Origin: an uncultured Alphaproteobacteria bacterium
GTDB lineage: Bacteria; Pseudomonadota; Alphaproteobacteria; RF32; CAG-239
Direction of reading: 5' to 3'
NCBI GenBank assembly: GCA_934271465.1
Contig: CAKQRQ010000014.1
Location: 1-32,957, forward strand
Length of the DNA stretch: 32,957 nt
The notes beneath the pieces are model-generated. The model was not told the origin of the DNA, made no database searches, and saw nothing but the letters and a program-made list of their open reading frames with translations. Below, one piece after another: positions 24,767 to 31,495 of this stretch. The position numbers were made by a program, and so were the translations under genes. Every line of letters starts with the position of its first letter. Position 1 is the first letter of the stretch.

Positions 24767-24796
24767 AAGATAAACCCCGTGGTTGACACATTGTTT

Positions 24797-24826
24797 CTAG
24801 CGTTTAAACCAACGTTTAAACGCTCT
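24797..24826. repeat. GTTTAAAC palindromic leader element, copy 2
   Basis: CGTTTAAAC-CAAC-GTTTAAACG (24801-24822) with flanking CTAG and CTCTAG forms a hairpin about 35 bases before the start codon and downstream of the predicted transcription start, so it would be in the 5' untranslated RNA. It is the same element, at the same distance, as in the remnant at 7467-7493. Confidence 0.75.
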
Positions 24827-24848
24827 AGTCATTTCCAAGAGATTTTAA

Positions 24849-24876
24849 AAAATACACTTTTTAAGCGAACTGTCAA
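24849..24876 (-). promoter_or_regulatory. Promoter of the surface-protein gene
   Basis: On the minus strand a consensus TTGACA (24871-24876) and TATTTT (24849-24854) are spaced by 16 bases. Transcription would start near 24842, giving a ~75-base leader that contains palindrome copy 2. Confidence 0.6.
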
Positions 24877-24938
24877 CATATTGAAAAATAACGAAAAATT
24901 AAAATTATTGCTTTTTTAATAATTGGCTGATATACTCA

Positions 24939-24982
24939 AACCAATAGAGCGTTTAAACGTTGGTTTAAACGCTCTATTGGTT
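24939..24982. repeat. GTTTAAAC palindrome, copy 3, with 20-bp perfect arms
   Basis: AACCAATAGAGCGTTTAAAC is perfectly repeated in reverse complement after a 4-base loop (GTTG). It lies 16 bases beyond the HAD gene stop, so it could end that transcript, though no T run follows. The loop orientation is opposite to copy 2, so copies 2 and 3 also form an inverted pair around the surface-protein promoter. Confidence 0.85.
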
Positions 24983-24998
24983 CTATGGATAAATAAAA

Positions 24999-25634
24999 TT
25001 ATCTTCCACCGCGCGAAACCAAATCACGCCATTGCGACAGCCGAACAGCATCCATACAATCTTGTTTAACGGTTTCTTTTTTAAATAAAACAGCGCGACT
25101 TCCTAAATCTTTTGCGGTCATTACATTTTGTATTTTGTCATCAACGAACAAAATTTCATTCGGCCGAACGCCCAAACGCTCCAAAACTTTCCGGTAAATA
25201 TCCGGTTGAGGTTTTAAGGCTTTCAGCTCATACGAGGTAAAAACATATTCCGATTTAATGTTGTTCAATTTTGTATCAGCCAGCATCGGAAGCGCATTAG
25301 AGAGAATCCCGTTTTTGATGCAGTGTTTTTCAAGCTCCGACATAGTTTCGAGCGTTTCCGCAAACGGCTCCCCAACACCAGCATGCAGCACCTTATTAAT
25401 CTCGGCTTGATAAGACAGCTTATATTCAACCCCGTATGTTTGGCACAAATTTTTGCAAAAAGTCTCGGTATCAATCTCGCCTTTCATATAAGACCTTAAA
25501 TCAAAAGGCTTGTCCTTTTTTTCGCGCCACAAAGCCAAATCCTGCGTATTTTCTCCAAGCCAAATCTTAAGAGGCTCTGTCCGATACGGATAAATCGTCT
25601 GTCCGACATCCCAAATGCAAAATTTAAGCGCTAT
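24999..25634 (-). CDS. HAD-superfamily phosphatase-like hydrolase, probable ATA start
   Basis: A 211-aa HAD hydrolase if it begins at the ATA codon 25632-25634. Motif I is CIWDVGQTIY (D-x-G-x-T, the YihX-like variant with Gly in place of the second Asp). Motif II is NGILSNALP, motif III is the Lys in ALKPQPDIY, and motif IV is ILFVDDKIQN. The open frame begins after a TAA only three codons upstream, with no ATG, GTG or TTG before motif I. GAGGAG (25643-25648) sits exactly eight bases before the ATA. The first conventional start (TTG at 25536-25538) would remove motif I and the nucleophile. So the gene either uses a rare ATA start or lost its ATG by one substitution. The substrate is unknown. 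Confidence 0.75.
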   Translation of the reverse strand: MALKFCIWDVGQTIYPYRTEPLKIWLGENTQDLALWREKKDKPFDLRSYMKGEIDTETFCKNLCQTYGVEYKLSYQAEINKVLHAGVGEPFAETLETMSELEKHCIKNGILSNALPMLADTKLNNIKSEYVFTSYELKALKPQPDIYRKVLERLGVRPNEILFVDDKIQNVMTAKDLGSRAVLFKKETVKQDCMDAVRLSQWRDLVSRGGR

Positions 25635-25665
25635 ATTTTATACTCCTCAAAAACATCATAAAAAA

Positions 25666-25693
25666 ATTATAATTTATTTGCATTAAAAATCAA
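25666..25693 (-). promoter_or_regulatory. Promoter of the HAD gene
   Basis: On the minus strand TTGATT (25688-25693) and a perfect TATAAT (25666-25671) are spaced by 16 bases. Transcription would begin near 25659, upstream of the GAGGAG ribosome binding site, which supports expression of the full-length HAD frame. Confidence 0.55.
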
Positions 25694-25740
25694 GGAGATA
25701 TAAATTGCCTTTTGTTCATTTTCTCAAGGGAGGCAACAAA

Positions 25741-26256
25741 ATGAAAGTTTCAAACCCAATTGATATGCAAAACAACGACATTTCTTTTCAAACAGACGAT
25801 GACCGGCGTTTCAGACTGCGCGCAGCCGCCATCATCATCGAAAACGGCGAAGTTCTTTTTGCAACAAACACCGCCGAAAAATATTACTACTCTATCGGCG
25901 GCGCCATAGAACTCGGCGAAACAGCCGAACACGCCGTCTGCCGTGAGGTTTTGGAGGAGACAGGCGTTCCTTACGAAATCGACCGCCTTGTTTTTATTCA
26001 AGAGCTATTCTTCAAACGCAATGACGGCATGCTCAAAGGCCTGAACTGCCACGAAATCACCTTTTTCTTCCTGATGAAACCCCGCGGCAGCCAAAAACTA
26101 AACAGCCACAGCAAAACCTGCAACAACACTTTAGATGAACAAATGTGCTGGCTGCCGATTGACAAACTCTCCGAATACGAGGCTTACCCGACATTTTTCA
26201 GAGAAGAGCTCAAGCATCTGCCCTCATCCGTTAAACATATCGTCACAAAACAATAA
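25741..26256 (+). CDS. Nudix hydrolase
   Basis: A 171-aa Nudix protein. The Nudix box is intact: G-x5-E-x7-REVLEETGV, inside the segment beginning GGAIELGETAEHAVC. Before it is a strand pair (RAAAIIIENGEVLFAT), and after it FIQELFF and CHEITFFFLMKP. Nudix enzymes hydrolyse nucleoside diphosphates linked to another moiety, for example ADP-ribose, oxidised dNTPs or nucleotide sugars; the sequence does not decide which. The start is the ATG at 25741 with GGGAGG seven bases before it, rather than an in-frame TTG at 25705. Divergent from the HAD gene. Confidence 0.9.
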   Translation: MKVSNPIDMQNNDISFQTDDDRRFRLRAAAIIIENGEVLFATNTAEKYYYSIGGAIELGETAEHAVCREVLEETGVPYEIDRLVFIQELFFKRNDGMLKGLNCHEITFFFLMKPRGSQKLNSHSKTCNNTLDEQMCWLPIDKLSEYEAYPTFFREELKHLPSSVKHIVTKQ

Positions 26257-26333
26257 TTGACAACACCTCAAAAACAGAATAACTTACTAATATCGTTTAT
26301 TATTATTTTGTTTAACTTAAAAAAGACCTCGTT

Positions 26334-26603
26334 ATGATGACGTTTTGGGGATTATTGTTTTTACTCCTGATAGCTTTTCCTCTGGCTTTGAGTGCTGCTA
26401 TCGGTCTGACGGAAAATGGTTTCAGGGATTATCTGGCATCTTCCTGGCTGTTTGGTCTGGTCATGCTGTGTTTCACCGTTCTGGTGTTAATGTTGGCTTA
26501 TCCGGCTGAACTTTCCCGTTTTTGGTGGCTTTTTGCTATCGATGCCTGCTGGATTATTATCAAAGCAGTATGGCGCCGAATACAATTTGGCGAATGGCTG
26601 TAA
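26334..26603 (+). CDS. Small membrane protein of unknown function
   Basis: An 89-aa protein with three likely transmembrane helices (about 4-24, 36-56 and 62-80), rich in Leu, Phe and Trp, ending with a basic and aromatic tail (AVWRRIQFGEWL). No family recognised. It starts with ATGATG; the ribosome binding site is poor (AAAGACC). It is followed immediately by a bidirectional terminator, which supports its being a real transcription unit. Confidence 0.6.
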   Translation: MMTFWGLLFLLLIAFPLALSAAIGLTENGFRDYLASSWLFGLVMLCFTVLVLMLAYPAELSRFWWLFAIDACWIIIKAVWRRIQFGEWL

Positions 26604-26636
26604 AAAAAGAGAAGCTTAAAAGCTTCTCTTTTTTCT
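26602..26636. terminator. Bidirectional intrinsic terminator
   Basis: A seven-base A run, stem GAGAAGCT / AGCTTCTC with a TAAA loop, then a T run. It lies between the converging small membrane protein gene and the macro-like gene, whose stop codon is inside the T-run side. Confidence 0.9.
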
Positions 26637-27171
26637 ATTCCTCTTTATCCAAAATAGCTTCCGCCACATGGATATCTTTGCCTTCTGGAAGAACAAACCT
26701 CACCTCGCCATCAGCCTCAGGATATTGATCCGCAAACAAGGCCACTGCATAAAGGACAGCCTGCATGACATCCCTCCGGGACAGCGGTGCAAAATCTATT
26801 GCTTCCATTTCGGGAATGACAATTGTCTTCAGCCCATGATCATAAGATGAAATCAATGCAGCTTTTACAGCTTTAGAAATCATCGATAGTTTTGAAAACC
26901 GCACCCCGCCGACAAGTATGGCATGAGCCAACCTTACGCCGTTCGATTCGGGCGGTGTCAGCAAAACATATCCGTAAGGAAAGTCGTTTTCTTTGGCCAG
27001 TTCCGCAAACTCCAGCACACCATGCCTCATTCCGGCCTGTTCAACGGCTGTTGCATACAGAAACGATGGCTTACTTTGACATTCCGGCACAAAAAGGACA
27101 TCTGCCTTTTCTGCAGCCCAATTGCCGTTTTTGACGACAATTTTGATTTTTCCGATTTTTTTTTCTTTCAT
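26635..27171 (-). CDS. Macro-domain-like protein
   Basis: A 178-aa protein whose strand/helix order resembles a macro (ADP-ribose-binding) domain: IKIVVKNGNWAAEKADVLFV at the start, an AELAKENDFPYGYVLLTPP stretch, AHAILVGGVRFS, an ISKAVKAALISSYDHGLKTI helix-strand, VIPEMEAIDFAPLSRRDVMQ and a final EVRFVLPEG strand. The Asn-rich and Gly-rich ligand loops of active macro domains are not evident, so binding may be altered or lost. The start at the ATG 27169-27171 is chosen over an upstream GTG; the ribosome binding site is weak. A promoter candidate lies at 27251-27279. Family placement is by pattern and is moderate. Confidence 0.5.
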   Translation of the reverse strand: MKEKKIGKIKIVVKNGNWAAEKADVLFVPECQSKPSFLYATAVEQAGMRHGVLEFAELAKENDFPYGYVLLTPPESNGVRLAHAILVGGVRFSKLSMISKAVKAALISSYDHGLKTIVIPEMEAIDFAPLSRRDVMQAVLYAVALFADQYPEADGEVRFVLPEGKDIHVAEAILDKEE

Positions 27172-27250
27172 ATAAATATCCGCCACGCAGCATAATTGCC
27201 GATACACGTAGCCTTTTAAATAAGTTACATAATAATTTTAGATAAACTCG

Positions 27251-27279
27251 ACATTATCAGGTGTTGGCGCACAATGCAA
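27251..27279 (-). promoter_or_regulatory. Promoter candidate for the macro-like gene
   Basis: On the minus strand TTGCAT (27274-27279), 17-base spacer, TAATGT (27251-27256), giving a ~73-base leader. Confidence 0.3.
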
Positions 27280-27288
27280 GATTTATTT

Positions 27289-28995
27289 TCAACGTCCGCC
27301 CTTATCTTTTTGAACGACGGAAAGTGCACTTTTTCTTTCCCGATAATCTTTAATTTTTTCCCGAAGTTTTTCTGCTCCGAATTCAGCGCTGTGCGATTCC
27401 AACCTGTCAATCATATAGCTTGTCGGCGTCGGACCGGAAAATCCCTTAGGAACAAACATTTTGTCTTCAATAATCTTCTGTGCTTGAGCAATTGTATCAG
27501 TTTTCGGCATTTTTTCCGTTTGAGCATAAAACGCCGCCATTCCTCTGGCATAAGCATTTTGTTTATCCAACGCTTGCGGAAAATCTTTCGTCTGATACAT
27601 CTGCGCCACAGTCAAAAGCATCTGCTCATCAGCCTTATCAAAAACAAGTTTGTCAAAAGCCGCATCTTTCTGAACAAAAAGGTTAAAAAGCTCATGATTA
27701 CCATTATTCAAACTCTGTTGAGCCCAAACGTGCGTGCGGTAAAAGGCATCTTCCTGATTCTTCGACCATGGCCACTTTTCCCAGCCAAACCGCTTCATAA
27801 CGGGCAAATGCGGTGTCATCGCGTCAAAAATCTGACGCGCAGTCTCTGTCTGGTTTTTAGAAACAGCCTCATCAAGCAAAAAGCGCCCGTCATTATCTTC
27901 AAACATCAAATCAGCCTCTGACAAGTCTGGCGTATTCAGCCGCCCCTCTGCCAAAGCTTTTTTATTTTCCTCAAACCCCTCCAAGACCTCTTTCCGCTCT
28001 GTTCGATAAGCCTCGCCATACTGATGCCCTTTGTCGACAGCTTCCGTAATTAAAGCCTGTTTTTCCGGATTTTTGGTAATTGCCGCCTGAATAAGCTGTT
28101 CAGGATTTTCAATCAATTTATCTGAACAAACTGCCTCGGCAAAAACAGCCTTAAAAATATCCTCTTCTTTTTGTCCGGCAGCGGACTTGGTCTCTCTGTC
28201 GCGCCAATAAGCGCCGTTATGCTCTTTTGAAGCAGCATACCCGATACGAAAAACCAAAAAGACCTGTGCATTTTCTGACAAATCAACACAAAGCGCCTCG
28301 TTGGTATCAGGTGCGTTCTGATGAATATAATGTCGAAAAGAACCTTCAAAAGTTTCCCTGCGAGGCATTTCTTCATCTGCCGTGCTCAAACGAATCAAAT
28401 TGGTCGATAAAAACGACCTCTCGCCCATATTGGCGTCAATATTATTATGTTGCGCAACAACCACCTGTCGATGAATAAACTTGCGTTCATCGCCCAAATA
28501 TCCCAAATCAAGCATCAATTTACCCAGTTGATTATCCATTGCATTTTGAATATCGCTTCCGTAGCAATGTGTCACGACTGTCAAGCGGCGCAGCTGATGA
28601 GCCGCACGCATAGCCGATATTCGATGCAAATCGCCGTTTTCATCTTTGGTCGAAACCAACGGCGCAACAAAACGATCAAATACCTGCTGCGCTCGGATAA
28701 CCGTGGGCGCCGCCGACGTCAGCCCGTTGTCATAATACATAGAGCAAATCTGAAACTCATCAATTTTATCCGATGGAAGCATATTTTCAACAACTTTGCA
28801 CATTCCGTTGGCCGCTTTAGCATCATGAGTCGCGCTTCCAGGAAGAATCAAAATCGTCTTCTTATCACCCGAAAAGCTCAAACTTCCGTCGTCTTCCCGC
28901 CAATGATGCGGAGAATTCTTGTCCCGAACGCCAAGCCCGAATCTTGAAAGAGCTTCAACATTCATCGGTTCATCAACATCATACCAATCGCTCAT
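27289..28995 (-). CDS. Unknown 568-aa protein, alpha/beta-hydrolase-like N-terminus and ankyrin-like repeats
   Basis: Not recognised as a named family. The N-terminal third has a strand followed by a glycine turn (KTILILPGSATHD, about 46-58) and a nucleophile-elbow-like strand-turn (LTVVTHCYGSDIQ, about 138-150, Cys144 in place of Ser). This is the order seen in alpha/beta hydrolases, although the fold is not certain. The middle is Glu/Lys-rich and helical. From about 370 on, helical pairs such as FLLDEAVSKNQTETARQIFD and NGNHELFNLFVQKDAAFDKL resemble degenerate ankyrin repeats. No signal peptide. GGAGG stands nine bases before the ATG, and a promoter candidate is at 29031-29059. A secreted effector is possible but only by analogy. 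Confidence 0.7.
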   Translation of the reverse strand: MSDWYDVDEPMNVEALSRFGLGVRDKNSPHHWREDDGSLSFSGDKKTILILPGSATHDAKAANGMCKVVENMLPSDKIDEFQICSMYYDNGLTSAAPTVIRAQQVFDRFVAPLVSTKDENGDLHRISAMRAAHQLRRLTVVTHCYGSDIQNAMDNQLGKLMLDLGYLGDERKFIHRQVVVAQHNNIDANMGERSFLSTNLIRLSTADEEMPRRETFEGSFRHYIHQNAPDTNEALCVDLSENAQVFLVFRIGYAASKEHNGAYWRDRETKSAAGQKEEDIFKAVFAEAVCSDKLIENPEQLIQAAITKNPEKQALITEAVDKGHQYGEAYRTERKEVLEGFEENKKALAEGRLNTPDLSEADLMFEDNDGRFLLDEAVSKNQTETARQIFDAMTPHLPVMKRFGWEKWPWSKNQEDAFYRTHVWAQQSLNNGNHELFNLFVQKDAAFDKLVFDKADEQMLLTVAQMYQTKDFPQALDKQNAYARGMAAFYAQTEKMPKTDTIAQAQKIIEDKMFVPKGFSGPTPTSYMIDRLESHSAEFGAEKLREKIKDYRERKSALSVVQKDKGGR

Positions 28996-29030
28996 CAGAA
29001 AATGCCTCCGTCAAAATCAATATGTGTCAT

Positions 29031-29059
29031 AGAATACCACTTTTTGACAATTTTGTCCA
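29031..29059 (-). promoter_or_regulatory. Promoter candidate for the 568-aa protein gene
   Basis: On the minus strand TGGACA (29054-29059), 17-base spacer, TATTCT (29031-29036), 35 bases before the ATG. Confidence 0.4.
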
Positions 29060-29072
29060 TAAATATTTTTAC

Positions 29073-29101
29073 TTTACAAAAGCCGGCAAAATTCCTAATA
29101 T
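29073..29101 (+). promoter_or_regulatory. Promoter candidate for the HAD/GNAT gene pair
   Basis: TTTACA (29073-29078), 17-base spacer, TAATAT (29096-29101), 32 bases before the ATG at 29134. Confidence 0.45.
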
Positions 29102-29133
29102 TCTGAATATTAACTAAAAACAAAAGGCACCAT

Positions 29134-29781
29134 ATGCACTATCTGATTGACCTCGACAACACACTGTTAGACACGTTTTTTCAAGACAAAGACGGTAAGC
29201 TTCAGTTCTATTGGACACAAAATTTCGAGCAGAATTTCGGCCAATCTCCCGAGATTCTGAACAAACTCTTTACCAAAGAGTTTTCAAAACAAATGCAAAC
29301 AAAAACGAACCTCTCGCCGGAGATTGAAGTTTTTTTGAAAGAAAATAACCTGCCGCTAACCACTGACCAATTTTTAAACTACTGGCTTTCCAGAGATGCT
29401 AACATTCGGCCTGATGTTTATGACTGGATAAAAAGCAAAAAACAAGAAGGCCACCACATGCACATTGCCTCAAACCAGCCGCATGTGCGCATGGACTACC
29501 TGCTGGAGCGCTTTCCGGACTGGAACAAAACTTTTGAACATGTCTTTACCTCGGCGCGCTTAGGCGTGGCCAAGCCGGAAGCCTTGTTTTTTCAAAAAAT
29601 TCAAAAAACATTGAAAGTTCCTTTTGAAGAAATCTGCCTGATTGACGACGACCCAACCAATATCCCTACCGTCAAAAAACTGAATATGCCGGCCGTTCTC
29701 TACACCGATTTTGAAGACTTAAACACTGCCCCGACCAAACCCAAAAAGAGCTTTTTATCCAAAGGACAAAATTCAAAATAG
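29134..29781 (+). CDS. HAD-superfamily hydrolase
   Basis: A 215-aa HAD phosphatase with all four motifs: I LIDLDNTLLD (nucleophile Asp and acid Asp both present), II IASNQP, III GVAKPEALFF and IV ICLIDDDPTN. The cap is a helical insertion between motifs I and II (about 15-95), the subclass I arrangement of pyrimidine nucleotidase or phosphoglycolate phosphatase-like enzymes. The C-terminal tail is Lys-rich. AAAAGG precedes the ATG. It is followed by a GNAT gene after 13 bases, probably in one transcript. It differs from the HAD at 24999-25634 in keeping the standard DxD nucleophile motif. Confidence 0.9.
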   Translation: MHYLIDLDNTLLDTFFQDKDGKLQFYWTQNFEQNFGQSPEILNKLFTKEFSKQMQTKTNLSPEIEVFLKENNLPLTTDQFLNYWLSRDANIRPDVYDWIKSKKQEGHHMHIASNQPHVRMDYLLERFPDWNKTFEHVFTSARLGVAKPEALFFQKIQKTLKVPFEEICLIDDDPTNIPTVKKLNMPAVLYTDFEDLNTAPTKPKKSFLSKGQNSK

Positions 29782-29794
29782 AGGAACATACATA

Positions 29795-30268
29795 ATGGAA
29801 ATACGCCGAGCTGAAACCGAAGATGCTGAACAAATTGAACAAATCCACGTAGATGCTTACCAGACTAACTACCGCGGTTATATGCCCGATAAGTTCCTTG
29901 ATAATTTTACCCTGACGTCCGAAAGAATAGCCCGCACAAAAATGTCGCTGGACAAAGCGGAATTTTGGATTGCCGCCGATAGTAGCAAAATTTTCGGTTT
30001 TGCCGTCCTCAATTTTTCAGACACTGACACTTTTGAAATCAAAGCCTTATACATCGCCCCTCAACACCAAAAGCAAGGCATTGGCTCACTGTTGGTCAAC
30101 ACACTCTGCCATGACAAGAAAAAGCTCGGATTCAAGAAATGTGTTGTCTGGACGCTCAAATCAGGCCCGTCTCTCGGATTTTACGAAAAATGCGGTTTCT
30201 CAAAAACCTCATCTGAAAAGCTTTGGAAATACGACCTGCCGATTGTGATGTTTGAAAAATTCTTATAA
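29795..30268 (+). CDS. GNAT-family N-acetyltransferase
   Basis: A 157-aa GNAT protein. It has the N-terminal MEIRRAETEDAEQIEQIH strand-helix, the acetyl-CoA pyrophosphate loop in APQHQKQGIGSLLV (Q/R-x-x-G-x-G/A type), and the late GPSLGFYEKCGF motif B. The target is unknown; the short acceptor region is compatible with small molecules or protein N-termini. The ribosome binding site is GAGGA. It follows the HAD gene closely and is closed by a bidirectional terminator. Confidence 0.9.
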   Translation: MEIRRAETEDAEQIEQIHVDAYQTNYRGYMPDKFLDNFTLTSERIARTKMSLDKAEFWIAADSSKIFGFAVLNFSDTDTFEIKALYIAPQHQKQGIGSLLVNTLCHDKKKLGFKKCVVWTLKSGPSLGFYEKCGFSKTSSEKLWKYDLPIVMFEKFL

Positions 30269-30304
30269 AAAAGTGCCTGCTTAACACAAGCAGACACTCT
30301 TTTC
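30267..30304. terminator. Bidirectional intrinsic terminator
   Basis: An A run, then AGTGCCTGCTT pairs with AAGCAGACACT (one mismatch) around AACAC, then CTTTT. It serves the converging GNAT and sugar-kinase genes. Confidence 0.8.
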
Positions 30305-30312
30305 ATCATTCT

Positions 30313-31329
30313 TTAGCGTTGCACACCTTCCGAACCGTCTTCGGCAAAAGCCAAAGACTGAATTACAGACATCGGCACAAGGCAATAATCCCCCTTAATC
30401 CGATGCTTCAGCGCACAAGCCGCCGTTGACAATTCAGCGCACTCACAAACAGTCAGTCTTTTGAGCAAACTGTCGATTAACACCGCGCAAAAAGCATCTC
30501 CGGCACCAGGAAGCTCAATAGCATCATCAATCGAATACTGTTTGGTCAGCCAGACCCCCGTCTCATTGTGCTGCAAAATCCCCTGAACTGCGCGTCCTTG
30601 AGGTGTCTTTTGCCGCACGACGCTTGCCAAACACTCGCAATTCGGATACTTGCCAAACAAATAAGCAGCCAGCTCAGCATAGCGCTCTATGTTCATCAGA
30701 TCCTTAACCGGCTTGTCATATCCCAACACAGCCGCCTCATCTTCATTGATGATCACGACATTGGCATACTTCAAAAGCCCGCTCATCACGGCTCTTGCCT
30801 GCTCCATAGGCCACAAACTTTTACGATAATTAATATCGCAAGAGATTGTTATCCCTTTCAGATGAGCAATCCGGCAAGCCTGTTGGCACAATTTGGCCGT
30901 TTCCTCGGACAAAGCCGCCGTAATCCCAGAAAAATGGAACCAATCGGCATCTTTAAAGATATCGCCCCAGTCAAAGTCTCCTATTCTGGCCGTGGCGATG
31001 GCACTGCCTTTGCGGTCATAAACACACGTGCTTGTCATCGGCATAAGACCGCGCTCCAGATAATAAAGCCCCAGTCTGTCGCCGCCCCAAACAACTTTTG
31101 ACGTATCGACACCATAAGCCCGCAGAGAAGAACAAGCCTTTTGCGCAATCGGATTATTCGGCAGCTTGGTCACATAAACCGAATGATTTCCGTAAAGCGC
31201 CAAAGCAACAGCCACATTAGCCTCGCTTCCGCCAAACATCGCCTGATAGTCATTTGTTTGAGAAAACAACAAATCCCCATGCGGAGAAAGTTTCAGCATA
31301 ATTTCGCCGAAAGTCACAATTTTTTTCAT
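30313..31329 (-). CDS. PfkB-family sugar kinase, probable 2-keto-3-deoxygluconate kinase
   Basis: A 338-aa ribokinase-like enzyme. The PfkB signature is ELPGAGDAFCAVLIDSLL, with the catalytic Asp in GAGDAF. The N-terminal FGEIMLKLSPHGDLLF, GGSEANVAVALALYG and LGLYYLERGLMPMTSTCVYD fit the KdgK subgroup, where a YYxExG segment and a YDRxxSA motif bind the keto-acid substrate; both are present here. KdgK phosphorylates 2-dehydro-3-deoxygluconate from uronate catabolism. No other uronate genes are nearby, so the substrate is inferred. No convincing Shine-Dalgarno sequence precedes the ATG at 31327-31329. Confidence 0.85.
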   Translation of the reverse strand: MKKIVTFGEIMLKLSPHGDLLFSQTNDYQAMFGGSEANVAVALALYGNHSVYVTKLPNNPIAQKACSSLRAYGVDTSKVVWGGDRLGLYYLERGLMPMTSTCVYDRKGSAIATARIGDFDWGDIFKDADWFHFSGITAALSEETAKLCQQACRIAHLKGITISCDINYRKSLWPMEQARAVMSGLLKYANVVIINEDEAAVLGYDKPVKDLMNIERYAELAAYLFGKYPNCECLASVVRQKTPQGRAVQGILQHNETGVWLTKQYSIDDAIELPGAGDAFCAVLIDSLLKRLTVCECAELSTAACALKHRIKGDYCLVPMSVIQSLAFAEDGSEGVQR

Positions 31330-31430
31330 AATTCGATAAATTTAAGATAAATAATACATAGTGATTTTTTCTATATAATCCTCAAACCGCCTTTTGTCCA
31401 GAATAAAAAAATTCCATCGTTAAAAATGAA

Positions 31431-31459
31431 TGGAATATTTAAGAAAATTATGTTACAAT
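31431..31459 (+). promoter_or_regulatory. Weak promoter candidate for the 402-aa protein gene
   Basis: TGGAAT (31431-31436), 17-base spacer, TACAAT (31454-31459). The -35 part overlaps one arm of a small hairpin, ATTCCAT / ATGGAAT (31411-31436). Confidence 0.3.
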
Positions 31460-31495
31460 TCAGTTAAGAAAGCTTTATAAAAGGGACTTTAACCG

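Noticed and set aside
23201..24998. Insertion sequence carrying the surface-protein gene
   Set aside because: The palindromes flank only the promoter region, not the gene, and no transposase or target duplication is seen.
24999..25538. Shorter HAD gene starting at TTG 25538
   Set aside because: It would lack motif I and the nucleophile, has no ribosome binding site, and the frame upstream clearly encodes the missing HAD strand.
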